Source of the DNA: Nostoc sp. 'Lobaria pulmonaria (5183) cyanobiont'
GTDB taxonomy: Bacteria; Cyanobacteriota; Cyanobacteriia; Cyanobacteriales; Nostocaceae
DNA length: 64,000 nucleotides
Assembly: GCF_002949795.1 (NCBI RefSeq)
Contig: NZ_CP026692.1
Location: 4,448,545 to 4,512,544 of the forward strand
Direction: 5' to 3'
The notes below the pieces were generated by a model. That model made no database searches. It was not told where the DNA came from and saw only the letters and a list, made by a program, of their open reading frames with translations. The translations under genes and the position numbers were made by a program. Numbering within the stretch: position 1 is the stretch's first letter; each line of letters opens with the position of its first letter. Of the stretch, positions 8,890 through 18,831 are shown in pieces.

Positions 8890-10263
8890 ATGAACTCTAC
8901 CACCGAAAAACGTATCGCCTTAATTTCTGTCCACGGAGATCCAGCGATTGAAATAGGGAAAGAAGAAGCTGGAGGACAAAATGTTTATGTGCGCCATGTG
9001 GGTGAAGCACTAGCGCAACTAGGATGGCAAGTTGATATGTTTACCCGCAAAGTGAGTCTGGAGCAAGACTCGATAGTTGAACATAGCAACAATTGTCGAA
9101 CTATTCGTTTAAAAGCTGGCCCCGTTGAGTTTGTGCCGCGAGATGAAATTTTTGAATATCTGCCAGAATTTGTCGATAATTTCCTCAAATTTCAAGTAAA
9201 AAACGAAATTACATACCAGTTAGTTCATACTAACTATTGGCTCTCTAGTTGGGTGGGGATGCAGTTAAATAAAATCCAAAAGAGTAAACAGGTTCACACC
9301 TATCACTCCTTAGGAGCAGTTAAGTATAACACTATAGAAAATATTCCTCTGATTGCAAGTGTGCGATTAGCAGTAGAAAAACAGGTTTTGGAAAATGCAG
9401 ATAGAATTGTAGCGACGAGTCCGCAAGAACAGGAACACATGCGATCGCTAGTTTCTACAAAAGGTAATATCGACGTTATTCCCTGTGGTACAGATATTCA
9501 GCGATTTGGTTCGATTGCACGAGAAGCAGCCAGGGCTGAATTGGGAATTGACAAAGAAGTCAAAGTCGTATTGTATGTAGGACGTTTTGACCAACGCAAA
9601 GGTATAGAAACCTTGGTGCGAGCATTAAATGAGTCTGAGCTACGCGACTCCAACAATCTCCAGCTAATTATTGGTGGTGGTAGTACTCCAGGTAACAGTG
9701 ACGGAATTGAGCGCGATCGCATTGAGCAAATCGTCAACGAATTGGGAATGAGCGACTTTACCACTTTTGCTGGTCGTTTAAGTCAAGATATTTTACCAAC
9801 TTATTACGCCGCTGCCGATGTTTGCGTTGTTCCCAGTCACTACGAACCATTTGGACTCGTGGCGATCGAAGCGATGGCAAGCGGTACACCAGTGGTAGCA
9901 AGTGATGTCGGCGGACTTCAGTTTACTGTAGTTAGTGAAGAAACCGGTTTATTAGCTGCACCGCAAGATGTAGAGGCTTTTGCTTCTGCTATTGACCGAA
10001 TTCTCTTAAGTCCAGAATGGCGAGATGAATTGGGTAAAGCTGGTAGAAAGCGCGTCGAAACTAAGTTTAGCTGGGATGGTGTCGCACATCAACTGAGTGA
10101 ACTTTACACCCAACTGATGCAGCCACAAACAGTAGCGTCAACAGCAAAAGAACTAGTACACTCAACCGCCGAACTAGTGCAATCAGCAGCAAAAGAACTA
10201 GTACACTCAACCACAGAACTAGTGCAATCAGCAGCAAAAGAACCAGTTTTGGTTGCTAAATAA
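8890..10263 (+). CDS. Glycosyltransferase family 4, sucrose-phosphate-synthase-like
   Basis: 457 residues. The N-terminal domain has ISVHGDPAIEIGKEEAGGQNVYV, the GGQNVYV donor-site loop typical of sucrose-phosphate synthase-like GT4 enzymes, and HTYHSLG; the C-terminal domain has VLYVGRFDQRKGIETL and the EPFGLVAIE retaining-GT4 E-x7-E motif. A sugar-nucleotide-dependent transfer is expected; sucrose-phosphate synthase (spsA) is a reasonable candidate but the acceptor cannot be read from sequence alone. The last 40 residues are not enzyme-like: a 15-residue unit (AKELVHSTAELVQSA) is repeated, from a 45-bp DNA duplication. Confidence 0.82.
   Translation: MNSTTEKRIALISVHGDPAIEIGKEEAGGQNVYVRHVGEALAQLGWQVDMFTRKVSLEQDSIVEHSNNCRTIRLKAGPVEFVPRDEIFEYLPEFVDNFLKFQVKNEITYQLVHTNYWLSSWVGMQLNKIQKSKQVHTYHSLGAVKYNTIENIPLIASVRLAVEKQVLENADRIVATSPQEQEHMRSLVSTKGNIDVIPCGTDIQRFGSIAREAARAELGIDKEVKVVLYVGRFDQRKGIETLVRALNESELRDSNNLQLIIGGGSTPGNSDGIERDRIEQIVNELGMSDFTTFAGRLSQDILPTYYAAADVCVVPSHYEPFGLVAIEAMASGTPVVASDVGGLQFTVVSEETGLLAAPQDVEAFASAIDRILLSPEWRDELGKAGRKRVETKFSWDGVAHQLSELYTQLMQPQTVASTAKELVHSTAELVQSAAKELVHSTTELVQSAAKEPVLVAK
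10144..10246 (+). repeat. 45-bp tandem repeat inside the glycosyltransferase 3' end
   Basis: Two complete 45-bp units (10144-10188, 10189-10233) differing by a few bases, plus a 13-bp third start. Each unit itself contains two GAACTAGTRCA half-repeats. It is in frame and lengthens the C-terminal tail. Confidence 0.9.
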
Positions 10264-10756
10264 CGCTTTTGCGTAACAGATAATGATAAGTGAGTAACTC
10301 GGATAATATTTTGGGTTTAACAAAATTAGAACTCAGGAGTCAGAAGCCAGAATTTAGAATTGAATTCTGTGAAACTTGTGGATAGTGCAGCGTAAAGGCT
10401 GCGGCATGGCAACTCTTGGAGACGCTACGCTAACGCTTAGAAGGAGTCAGCTAGCGTCTGAATCAACAGGTTTATGTCTCCCACGAGAGTAATTCTGACT
10501 CCTGAATTCTGAATTTTGAATACTTCTTCAACTTTGGCAACGATCGCCTGAGCTTGGAAAACTCAACACTAAAAACAAACTGTATAAAAAACTAATTTAT
10601 TACCTAAACCTAGAACTTATTACCTAAACCTAGAACTTAATCGCAGCTATCACCAAAGCAAGTAACCGCTATGATAGTTGAGGTCTGTTATGCTTTAACA
10701 AAACAAAAATAAAGGCATAGCGATCGCTACCATTTGAATGTTAACAACTAATCGCT
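10264..10756. other. Intergenic region with dispersed repeats and a 20-bp tandem duplication
   Basis: Contains AGGAGTCAGAAGCCAGAATT and TCCTGAATTCTGAATTTTGA arms of a common Nostoc repeat, a GGAGACGCTACGCTAACGCT block near 10418, and a tandem pair TACCTAAACCTAGAACTTAT at 10601-10620 and 10621-10640 (19/20). No gene was seen. Confidence 0.6.
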
Positions 10757-12484
10757 TTGCAACCAGTTGACTTTACCACTCTCACAGCTACTTGTAGCGA
10801 AATCCGCGCTAACTGGCTACCATCACGCTTAGAACAAGTTTACCAGCGCGATCGCTACACGATTGCGATGGCATTACGTACCCTGGAACAGCGAGATTGG
10901 CTACAGATTTCTTGGCATCCCCAAGCTGCACATATTTGTATTGGCGATCCGCCACCGCGATTGCCAGATACCTTTACCTTTAGCCAACAACTGATACACC
11001 AATTGGGTGGTTTAGCACTGGTGGCGATTGAAGCGATCGCACCGTGGGAGCGTGTTATTGATTTGCAATTTGCCCGTCGTCCTGGAGAAAGCGCTCTATA
11101 TCATGTCTATGCAGAAATCATGGGCAAGTATAGCAACGTCATTCTCACCGACGCCAGCAATATAATTATCACCGCCGCCCATCAAGTCAGTCAGCAACAA
11201 TCTAGTGTCCGTCCCATCCAAACCGGACAACCTTATGAAACACCACCAAAACTCACTGGAACTGTCCCCTACTTGAGCGAATCCCAAGAACGTTGGCAAG
11301 AACGGGTAAGTTTAGTACCAGGAGCAATCAAGCGGCAATTGCTCAAAAGTTATAGTGGCTTGAGTGCAGCACTACTGGAGTTAATGCTGCTAGAAGCAAA
11401 TATCGCACCAGAAATATCCACCGATACTCTTAACCCCGACGACTGGCGACGGCTGTTTAAGCGTTGGCAAGAATGGCTGCAAGCCTTGGATTCTAGTAAA
11501 TTTCAACCTGCTTGGACAAAAGATGGTTACACCGTAATGGGTTGGGGTGTAATTGAAAAGGTCAAAAATATCCAGGAGTTGCTCAACCGCTATTACAGTA
11601 ATCAGATTGATCAACAGTTATTTTCCCAATTGCGTCATCAGTTGAGTCAGAAATTGAATAATATTCTGGCGAAATTACGTAACAAGGCTCAAACCTTTAA
11701 GACGCGCTTGCAGCAATCAGATCGAGCCGATGAGTATCGGCAAAAAGCTGATTTATTGATGGCTCACCTGCAAAACTGGGAACCGGGGATGAAAGAAATT
11801 ATCCTTGCTGATTTTGAGACAAATTTGCCAATAGCGATCGCTCTGTTGCCAGATAAAAATGCTGTTCAAAATGCTCAAAGCCTTTACAAACAGCACCAAA
11901 AGCTGAAACGCGCTCGTGCTGCTGTCGAACCGCTACTATTGGAAGTACAGACAGAAATTGAGTATTTAGAACAAGTAGAAGCTGCGATCGGCCAAATAGA
12001 TAACTATCAAACAGCAGAAGATTTGCGAGCTTTAGAAGAAATCCGCGAAGAGTTGATTGGGCAAAAGTATCTAGAAGATCCTGAATACCGCAGCCGCAGT
12101 GCCAATGAAGTCCCCAGCACCAACTTTCATCGTTACCTTACTCCCAATGGCTTTGAAGTATTAATCGGTCGTAACAATCGCCAAAATGACCAATTGACCT
12201 TTCGTGTAGCAGGGGATTATGACATCTGGTTTCACGCTCAAGAAATTCCAGGAAGTCATGTGTTACTACGTCTAGAAGCGGGTGCTATTGCAGAAGAGGC
12301 TGATTTGCAATTTGTAGCTAATCTTGCCGCTTACTACAGTCGCGCCCGTCAGAGTGAGCAAGTGCCAGTAGTTTACACTCAGCTAAAACACGTCTACAAA
12401 CCCAAAGGAGCCAAACCGGGAATTGCTATTTACAAGCAGGAAACCATCCTCTGGGGAAAACCACAAATAGTCATTAGTCATTAG
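10757..12484 (+). CDS. rqcH: NFACT/RqcH-type ribosome quality control protein (FbpA-like)
   Basis: 575 residues. The N-terminal NFACT-N domain begins MQPVDFTTLTATCSEIRANW; helix-hairpin and coiled-coil regions cover about 190-440; the C-terminal NFACT-R domain has YDIWFHAQEIPGSHVLLR and LKHVYKPKGAKPG. RqcH/Rqc2 homologues bind split 50S-peptidyl-tRNA complexes and add alanine tails for degradation. The start is TTG: no ATG or GTG lies in frame upstream and the TTG gives the conserved first residues. The gene is solitary, followed by STRR repeats. Confidence 0.88.
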   Translation: MQPVDFTTLTATCSEIRANWLPSRLEQVYQRDRYTIAMALRTLEQRDWLQISWHPQAAHICIGDPPPRLPDTFTFSQQLIHQLGGLALVAIEAIAPWERVIDLQFARRPGESALYHVYAEIMGKYSNVILTDASNIIITAAHQVSQQQSSVRPIQTGQPYETPPKLTGTVPYLSESQERWQERVSLVPGAIKRQLLKSYSGLSAALLELMLLEANIAPEISTDTLNPDDWRRLFKRWQEWLQALDSSKFQPAWTKDGYTVMGWGVIEKVKNIQELLNRYYSNQIDQQLFSQLRHQLSQKLNNILAKLRNKAQTFKTRLQQSDRADEYRQKADLLMAHLQNWEPGMKEIILADFETNLPIAIALLPDKNAVQNAQSLYKQHQKLKRARAAVEPLLLEVQTEIEYLEQVEAAIGQIDNYQTAEDLRALEEIREELIGQKYLEDPEYRSRSANEVPSTNFHRYLTPNGFEVLIGRNNRQNDQLTFRVAGDYDIWFHAQEIPGSHVLLRLEAGAIAEEADLQFVANLAAYYSRARQSEQVPVVYTQLKHVYKPKGAKPGIAIYKQETILWGKPQIVISH

Positions 12485-12530
12485 TCATTGGGCATTGGGC
12501 ATTTCTCTCTGCTCCTCTGCTCCCTCATGC
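12482..12530. repeat. STRR heptamers after rqcH
   Basis: Runs of (CATTAGT) and (CATTGGG)-type heptamers start at the rqcH stop codon, followed by a CTCTGCTCCTCTGCTCC stretch. The same families recur throughout the window. Confidence 0.7.
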
Positions 12531-12591
12531 CCCTCATTTGCCTACTGCCCACTACTACTTTGCCAAGACCCAACATCGCTTCTATCCTGCT

Positions 12592-12918
12592 TTATAGCAA
12601 TATCACAGTTTCAGCAGATTGTCCCGGCGCATGACGAGGGCGAAGATGCAAGCTGATTTCCATATCGAGGCGCTTGAGGAAAATGAGCAGTTTGCCTTCG
12701 CTGAACCTTTGAAACTCTCCTTTCATCAAATGAGATACTTCTAGTTGGGGAATGTCAAGAAGTTTGCTGATTTCGCGCTGTTTCAGGTTGCGTTGAGAGA
12801 GGAGGCGCAATACCTGAATCCCTATCTTGCCTCGCGTAAAAAGCTCCGAAGCATTCGACAAACCGAGGTCAGCAAACACATTGCCACTGCTTTCTTCAAA
12901 AACTGGCTCCTGTGTCAT
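12592..12918 (-). CDS. XRE-family antitoxin (HigA-like)
   Basis: 108 residues. Residues about 30-95 form an XRE-type helix-turn-helix (LLSQRNLKQREISKLLDIPQ then VSHLMKG). The family partner is a HigB/Gp49-like toxin encoded just upstream; the antitoxin ATG overlaps the toxin TGA (ATGA at 12915-12918). The toxin is broken, so this antitoxin is an orphan that may still act as a repressor or neutralise related toxins encoded elsewhere. Confidence 0.85.
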   Translation of the reverse strand: MTQEPVFEESSGNVFADLGLSNASELFTRGKIGIQVLRLLSQRNLKQREISKLLDIPQLEVSHLMKGEFQRFSEGKLLIFLKRLDMEISLHLRPRHAPGQSAETVILL

Positions 12919-13290
12919 TCTTGTTTCTCCCTTGCCACTGCGTCCTTATAGCGTTGTTTAATCAGGTCAACATCAGCTTGTGGGGTTTTAATCCCCTGCT
13001 TTGATTTCTTCTGAAAAGCGTGCAGAACGTAGATTTTCTCTGCAATCTTTACCGCATAGACTGCCCTGTAAGTATCGGTATCGTAGCGTTTGCATAATTT
13101 AATACACACCGCTTCCAACCCCTTTAAAAGGCTTGGCATCCATTGGTGTTTCCCCTGCTTACACCAATTGCAGCGCATAGCCTACTGATGCACGCACCTC
13201 TTCAGGAAATAAGCGAATATTTTTGAGAGAGTCTCCCATCCAAACCAGAGATCGTAAAGGAATTTCTGTAATATCCTCACCATCGTCCAT
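12915..13290 (-). pseudogene. HigB/Gp49-like toxin, disrupted
   Basis: The intact-looking N-terminus starts at ATG 13290 (MDDGEDITEIPLRSLVWMGD, ...FPEEVRASVGYALQLV) and stops at TAA where relatives have Gln followed by AGETPMDAKPFKG. That downstream segment reads on in the same frame to a second TAA (after GVGSGVY); the C-terminal part (KRYDTDTYRAVYAVKIAEKI, LHAFQKKSKQGIKTP) lies in another frame. Thus two premature stops and one frameshift separate pieces of one RelE-superfamily gene. The C-terminal part has its own ATG at 13178 but would lack the N-terminal half. Confidence 0.85.
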
Positions 13291-13374
13291 TTTATATGAA
13301 AATTCCTATAAAAAAAGTCAGACATCTCATTCATATAGCAAGCTGAGAATGCCTAATTTCCACTGCCTGTCCTC

Positions 13375-16005
13375 TCATTCCGGCAAACCCTCTACCCGCA
13401 TCAAATCCAATTCGCGTTCAAATATTTCATCAATTGGCAACATTTGATCATCAACAGTCATAAATTTATGATCTTTTGTTGCCCGAATTATTGAACCATC
13501 TTCCAAACAATACTCAAACACCTCTTGTTGTCCGCGATCGTGCCATTGTGCCACAGGTTGCGTGTAAATATTTCCATGATTATCAACGCTGTACACAGTG
13601 CATTCAATGCCTTTTTCTACAATTTCTCCAATCGGCATTAATCCATATTCTACTGTCAATATTTCCGTGTCATAGCTTAAACAATATTCAGCAAACTTCA
13701 ACATTTGCTCAAATAATTCATCTGCAACTTTTTTCTGAACACCGTTTTTCGCTGCACCATCTACGAATTTTTCTCGCTGCTTTTGCATCTCAGAAACTTT
13801 CTTCTTTCCCATCGCCCGACGCAGCAAATCAGCTTGTCCTAAAGAATAACCCGCCATATCTTGAGCAATTTTCATGATTTGCTCTTGATAGACCATAATT
13901 CCATAGGTTTCGTCTAATATTGGTTCTAAAATGGTGTGTTGATAATCAATTTTTTCTCGACCATGTTTGCGGTTAATAAATTTAGGAATTAGTCCCGCAT
14001 CTAATGGTCCAGGTCGATAAAGTGCCAAAATTGAAGAAATATCTTCTATATTAGAAGGTTTCAAATCTCGCACAATCTGACGCATCCCAGAAGATTCTAA
14101 TTGAAATATCCCTTCTAACTCACCTGCTTCTAATAATTCATAAGTTTTTTGCACATCTTTAGGTAGACTGCTATGTTCACCTTTAGCTAATATCCTCTGG
14201 GCTTTTCTTTCCTGGCGGGGAATTTCATCAGGATCGACCCGATATCCTCTCGTTTCTTGAATTAAGTCCACAGTCTTTTGAATCAGCGTCAGATTCCGTA
14301 AACCCAGGAAATCCATTTTCAACAAACCCATTGATTCCAGGTCTTCCATGAAATATTGGGTAATCACAGAACCGTCATTATTCTTCTGTAGCGGCACAAT
14401 TTCATCAAGTGGATCGGCGGAAATTACTACACCTGCTGCATGAACACCAAAAGTTTTGTTAGTTCCTTCAATTCGCATCGCCATATCAAGCCAATGACGA
14501 ACATGAGGTTCTTTATCATATTTCTCTTTAAACTCTGGTTCTGGAGTTTGATCGGAAATCATCACCTTGAGTTTCGTTGGTTTCCCGCGCACCACAGGAA
14601 TTAGTTTCGCCATTTTGTCAGCTTCCCCGTAGGGAATATTTAATACTCTGGCAACATCTTTCAAAACTGCTTTAGAAGTTAGACGGTTAAAAGTAATAAT
14701 TTGGGCAACTCTATCTGCACCATATTTCTCAGTTACATAATCAATAACTTTATCCCGTTGTTCAATACAGAAATCTGTATCAATATCAGGCATGGATTTC
14801 CGTTCTGGGTTCAAAAAACGCTCAAATAGTAACCCATGATGTACGGGGTCAATATTAGTAATTCGCATTGCATAAGCAACTAATGAACCAGCCGCCGAAC
14901 CCCGACCTGGGCCCACAGGAATATTGTTATCTCTAGCAAATTTGATGTAGTCCCATACAACTAAAAAGTATTTGGAAAAACCCATCTGCTGAATCATTTT
15001 CAGTTCGTATTCCAATCTTTCTTTATAGACAGAATCGACTTCTTGACGAGATTTGCGATTTAAGCGTTCTAAAAGTCCACTCCATGCAACATCTTCGGCG
15101 TAAGTGTCAGCAGTATGACCGGAAGGAATGGGAGGTGTAGGAATCTGAGGCTCACCCATAATATGGTAAGGCTCGACTTTATCAGCTACTTCTTCAGTAG
15201 TAGCGATCGCTTCGGCAATTACATCATCCGGCAAATGGTCACGAAATAGCTGCCGCATCTCCTCACCAGACTTGAGATACTCTGTACCGCTATAACGCAT
15301 CCGCTTATCTTCAATAATTAACTTGCCCGTTTGAATACATAGCAAAGCGTCGTGGGCTTCAACGTCAAAACAAGAAATAAAATGTGAATCATTGGTAGCA
15401 ACAAATTTAATCCCTAGCTCCCGCGCAATTTTGACAATTTCCACATTCACAATCCGGTCTTCCTGTGAGCCGTGATCTTGAATTTCTAAATAATAATCAT
15501 CACCAAATACATCTTTATACCACTGAGCAACTTTTCGGGCGGCATCTGGTCTATTACTGAGAATTGCTTGGGGAATTTCTCCACCCAAACAAGCGCTGGT
15601 GACAATCAAGCCTTCATGATATTCTTTTAATAAATCTTTATTAATACAAGGACGAGAAAAAATTCCTTTGCCTTGAACACCTTGGAGGTGAGAAATCGTG
15701 GTTAATTTAACTAAATTTTTGTAACCTTTAGTATTTTTAGCTAAAACAACTTGATGATATTTAGGGCGGCGTTCTTGTTTTTCAATATCGCCGTTAATGA
15801 CATACATTTCATTGCCGATAATCGGCTTAATATTTTGACTACGGCAAATTTTGATCAGTTCAACCGCACCATACATGACACCATGATCGGTAAGGGCGAT
15901 CGCTTTCATTCCCAGTGCGATCGCTCGATCCACCAATTCTGGTAGCTGACTTGCCCCATCAAGCAAACTATAGTCACTGTGAATATGTAGAGGAACAAAG
16001 GACAT
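13375..16005 (-). CDS. dnaE: DNA polymerase III alpha subunit, N-part, ending in split intein N-half
   Basis: 876 residues from ATG 16005, preceded by GGAG at a good distance; a reading frame from 16017 would add only four residues. The PHP domain opens [18 protein letters not shown]; the polymerase palm has [14 protein letters not shown] and the catalytic [11 protein letters not shown]sp pair; [10 protein letters not shown] and YQEQIM follow. The extein stops after KFAEY, and residues 775-876 are a DnaE split-intein N-fragment. The protein is not a complete polymerase: a separate gene, outside this window, should supply IntC plus the DnaE C-part, and trans-splicing joins them. This split is characteristic of many cyanobacteria. 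Confidence 0.97.
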   Translation of the reverse strand: MSFVPLHIHSDYSLLDGASQLPELVDRAIALGMKAIALTDHGVMYGAVELIKICRSQNIKPIIGNEMYVINGDIEKQERRPKYHQVVLAKNTKGYKNLVKLTTISHLQGVQGKGIFSRPCINKDLLKEYHEGLIVTSACLGGEIPQAILSNRPDAARKVAQWYKDVFGDDYYLEIQDHGSQEDRIVNVEIVKIARELGIKFVATNDSHFISCFDVEAHDALLCIQTGKLIIEDKRMRYSGTEYLKSGEEMRQLFRDHLPDDVIAEAIATTEEVADKVEPYHIMGEPQIPTPPIPSGHTADTYAEDVAWSGLLERLNRKSRQEVDSVYKERLEYELKMIQQMGFSKYFLVVWDYIKFARDNNIPVGPGRGSAAGSLVAYAMRITNIDPVHHGLLFERFLNPERKSMPDIDTDFCIEQRDKVIDYVTEKYGADRVAQIITFNRLTSKAVLKDVARVLNIPYGEADKMAKLIPVVRGKPTKLKVMISDQTPEPEFKEKYDKEPHVRHWLDMAMRIEGTNKTFGVHAAGVVISADPLDEIVPLQKNNDGSVITQYFMEDLESMGLLKMDFLGLRNLTLIQKTVDLIQETRGYRVDPDEIPRQERKAQRILAKGEHSSLPKDVQKTYELLEAGELEGIFQLESSGMRQIVRDLKPSNIEDISSILALYRPGPLDAGLIPKFINRKHGREKIDYQHTILEPILDETYGIMVYQEQIMKIAQDMAGYSLGQADLLRRAMGKKKVSEMQKQREKFVDGAAKNGVQKKVADELFEQMLKFAEYCLSYDTEILTVEYGLMPIGEIVEKGIECTVYSVDNHGNIYTQPVAQWHDRGQQEVFEYCLEDGSIIRATKDHKFMTVDDQMLPIDEIFERELDLMRVEGLPE
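13378..13683 (-). other. DnaE split intein, N-terminal fragment (IntN)
   Basis: 102 codons encoding [20 protein letters not shown] at the start and ...MRVEGLPE at the end. Key splicing residues are present: Cys1 at the extein junction (preceded by AEY), and the block B TxxH motif in ATKDHKF (Thr69, His72). Compared with the N. punctiforme DnaE IntN as I recall it, I count about 11 differences (including K20E, R25G, G79D and the last residues), so this is a close natural variant. Confidence 0.95.
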
Positions 16006-16198
16006 AAGCATCTCCAACTACAAGCCAAGATATCTCTAGGGGCCTACCTTGTGGTATACCCTTTCGAGCCAGATTTTGTAAAGCAACGGAATCTTAGATT
16101 AACAGTTTTTAACCAAAATTAAAGCTGTTCTTTTTCGGGAATTATCACTATCATTAGTGTTGTTTTAATAGTTACAGCAGTTAACCAGTATCTAGCCA

Positions 16199-17491
16199 AT
16201 GAGTCAAACAGAGAGAACAACTTCGCCTGAAACCAAAGCTAGCCCTTGGTGGCAGCGTATCCCTCTCACGTTGCAAATTCTCATCGCCTTAGTAGTGGCA
16301 GTCAGTGTCGGAATTGCCCTTGGTGCGGGGAATCCCAATCCCAGCAACGCCGCTTTAATCAACAATTTAGCAATTCCGGCAGAATTGGTGCTAAAGGCTC
16401 TCCGCGCCTTGGCTACACCCCTGATTCTGGTAGCGGTGCTGCATACTTTGATGACTACCAATATCCCTGGTACAGCCGGACGGCGGTTGGCAGTGTTACT
16501 TTTAACCAACACTACCGTAGCTATTTTGGTGGGACTTTTGGTAGCTAATGTACTGCGTCCAGGGACTTGGGGTAATGTAAGCACCTCAACAACTACGGCA
16601 ATAACTCCTCAAAGTCTCGATCCTTGGGGAATACTCAAAGATGCTGTACCGGAAGCTGTCCTGAAGCCATTAGTTGATAATAATGTCATTCAACTGATTG
16701 TGATTGCCCTGAGTTTTGGTATCGTCCTGCGGGGATTAAAATCTGAACAAATCGCTCAAGGCAAGAATGGATTCCAGCCGATAGAGGATGTCATCGGAAT
16801 TTTATTTGAAGCGGTAGTCCGCATCCTCAACTGGGTTATTGCTTTAGTGCCGTTCGCAGTATTTGGGATTGTGGCTAAAACTATTGCGATGCAGGGCTTT
16901 GCACCGTTTAAATCCTTGGGTGCATTTATCGTCGCCGTATTGTTAGCACTGGTATTGCAAGCGTGCTACTACCTCACCAGAGTAAAATTTGGTTCTTGGG
17001 TACACCCGCTAAAATTCCTAGCTGGTGGTTCTGATGCCTTTTTGACAGCTTTCTCAACTTCTTCCTCGGCGGCGGCAATGCCCATAACCTTTGAGGTTTT
17101 GCAAACAAAAGTCGGTTTAAGGGAATCTTCTGCTGCCTTGGGGGCATTAGTCGGGGCAAATTTTAATAATGATGGCACTGCCCTCTATGAAGCAATGTCT
17201 GCGTTGTATATTTCCCAACTGATTGGACAACATCTGAGTCTAGGACAGCAGTTAATTGTCATTCTTACCTCAATTTTTGCATCGGTAGGTGCGGCAAATA
17301 TTCCCAATGCGGGACTGGTAACAATGACACTAGTGTTCACTTCTGTTGGCTTACCTACCCAGTATATAGCTTTGCTAGTTACTGTCGACTGGTTTTTGGA
17401 TCGCTGCCGCACCGCGATTAATGTTATGGGAGATATGACTGTCAGTGCTTTACTTGACGGCAAAAAGCCACGTTCTGTAGACGAGGCTTAA
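16199..17491 (+). CDS. Dicarboxylate/amino acid:cation symporter (DAACS family)
   Basis: 430 residues with about eight hydrophobic helices and the two re-entrant loops of the glutamate/C4-dicarboxylate symporters. Diagnostic stretches: serine-rich STSSSAAAMP (about 283-292), the ANFNNDGTALYE variant of the family's NMDGT motif, and DWFLDRCRTAINVMGD with the substrate-binding Arg/Asn at the C-terminus. It should import glutamate, aspartate or C4-dicarboxylates with Na+ or H+ across the cytoplasmic membrane. Substrate cannot be fixed. It is monocistronic and divergent from dnaE. Confidence 0.9.
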   Translation: MSQTERTTSPETKASPWWQRIPLTLQILIALVVAVSVGIALGAGNPNPSNAALINNLAIPAELVLKALRALATPLILVAVLHTLMTTNIPGTAGRRLAVLLLTNTTVAILVGLLVANVLRPGTWGNVSTSTTTAITPQSLDPWGILKDAVPEAVLKPLVDNNVIQLIVIALSFGIVLRGLKSEQIAQGKNGFQPIEDVIGILFEAVVRILNWVIALVPFAVFGIVAKTIAMQGFAPFKSLGAFIVAVLLALVLQACYYLTRVKFGSWVHPLKFLAGGSDAFLTAFSTSSSAAAMPITFEVLQTKVGLRESSAALGALVGANFNNDGTALYEAMSALYISQLIGQHLSLGQQLIVILTSIFASVGAANIPNAGLVTMTLVFTSVGLPTQYIALLVTVDWFLDRCRTAINVMGDMTVSALLDGKKPRSVDEA

Positions 17492-17531
17492 TTTGCCAGC
17501 TTTTAGTTGAGTTCAGTAACTTTTCAAATAT

Positions 17532-17711
17532 CTAATGCTGTTGGGGCCCCTTGGCGTCACATTCTTTAGTCCAGCAGCGTTCTAAAAGTTGCAGACGCCA
17601 GATCAAGATAAAGCGTTGGGGATTCAATACTAATTTAGTATCGCGACTAAATAAGGGCTGGTTCAGATACTGCCAAATAGGAAATTTAATTTTGGTGTGT
17701 TTTGGAGTCAT
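17532..17711 (-). CDS. Small hypothetical protein (59 residues)
   Basis: An ATG at 17711 opens a 59-codon frame ending TAG at 17532: MTPKHTKIKFPIWQYLNQPL, then FSRDTKLVLNPQRFILIWRL. Its aromatic-rich, protein-like composition in an otherwise non-coding gap suggests a real small gene or its remnant; no ribosome site is evident. I do not recognise the family. It lies convergent to the symporter gene. Confidence 0.45.
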   Translation of the reverse strand: MTPKHTKIKFPIWQYLNQPLFSRDTKLVLNPQRFILIWRLQLLERCWTKECDAKGPQQH

Positions 17712-18181
17712 AAAAACAACAAAAATAATATAAAAGTTTTGTCTAGCAATTGCCTGATACTGTTTTTCTAGTTAAAGGCTACCCTGCGTTTTTGCAATTG
17801 TCTTTGTGGCAATTGCGGAATTTCGGCAAGTGAATTTATGTTGTTTCCGCTTTAATACTGAAATTGCACGCACCATTTTTCTGATTCCACATCTCATGAA
17901 AAGTCATACCATTTCACGAAATTCATGCTACAGATAACGTTGTTAGGGGCGTAGACTTGAAGCTGCCACCGTTGATGTCCCCTGCATTGCTAACGGATCT
18001 GCCTAAGTACAGGTCAGCATAAAAAGGTGCCCAAATTAAGCTGCGATCGCATATCCCAGCCACTATTTTTTACTTGGTTAATATCTTGTACTATGATTTT
18101 TGAGACTGATAGTGTCATGAATAAAAAATACCATCAATCTCTTGGCTTACCTGCGGCATCTAGGGAGAAACGTTAATTATT
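17712..18181. other. Intergenic region upstream of the cupin gene
   Basis: No clear gene. A short minus-strand open stretch (17923 to about 18060) reads like protein (FYADLYLGRSVSNAGD) but has no start and ends quickly; it may be a fossil. A HIP1-containing stretch lies near 18043. Confidence 0.4.
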
Positions 18182-18652
18182 ATGACTTTACCTGTTAAAG
18201 AGATTATATTAGCACCAGGAGAAGGTAATCACTTAACTATAAGTAATACAGAGGTAATCTTTAAAGCAGTTGGTGCTGATACTCATGGTCATTTAGGTTT
18301 ATTTGAATACTTAATACAACCAGGAGGAACTACACCACAACTACACCTTCACCGTCAGATGGAGGAAATGTTTTATGTTGTGGAGGGAGAAGTCGAAATC
18401 CAAGCTGGAGACCGGATTGTCCAAGGTCAACCAGGAACATTTGTACTTGTTCCTCGCAATACGCCACACACATTTGCTAACCGTGGAACAAAACCTGCAA
18501 AGTTACTGATTATGTTCTCTCCAGGTGGGGAACGCGAAAAGTATTTTGAGGACTTGGCCTCCCTACTTCAGGATGGACAGAAACCAGACCAGGAAGCCTT
18601 GCTAGAGTTGATGCGTCGATTTGACCAAGAGCCAATAGAAAATTTACAGTGA
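18182..18652 (+). CDS. Cupin domain protein
   Basis: 156 residues forming a single conserved cupin barrel: the first motif region has QLHLHRQMEEMFYVVEGEVE (metal-ligand His pair and Glu), and the second has PRNTPHTFANRGTKPAK (third His). Members bind a metal and act as dioxygenases, isomerases or sugar-binding regulators; the exact reaction is not predictable. The C-terminal 40 residues are acidic and helical. It is isolated with its own intergenic spaces. Confidence 0.85.
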   Translation: MTLPVKEIILAPGEGNHLTISNTEVIFKAVGADTHGHLGLFEYLIQPGGTTPQLHLHRQMEEMFYVVEGEVEIQAGDRIVQGQPGTFVLVPRNTPHTFANRGTKPAKLLIMFSPGGEREKYFEDLASLLQDGQKPDQEALLELMRRFDQEPIENLQ

Positions 18653-18831
18653 CACATTACAAAAAATATCTGACTCTATTTCCGATCTTTTTTGGCGGTG
18701 ACTTGTACTAAGAAGTCTGTACCATTGATAGCGTTGATTATAAAACTGTTGCTGCTGTTGAGGTGAGATAGCTTAAAAACGGCTGAATTAGGTGCTATTG
18801 ATGTTGATTCCTCTTAATTTGGAATTGCCTT

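Noticed and set aside
13476..13877. 133-residue plus-strand ORF opposite dnaE
   Set aside because: Antisense shadow of a strongly conserved polymerase/intein frame.
17923..18060. Protein-like minus fragment (FYADLYLGRSVSNAGD)
   Set aside because: No start codon, short, bounded by stops; could not be tied to a known family, so not listed as a gene.
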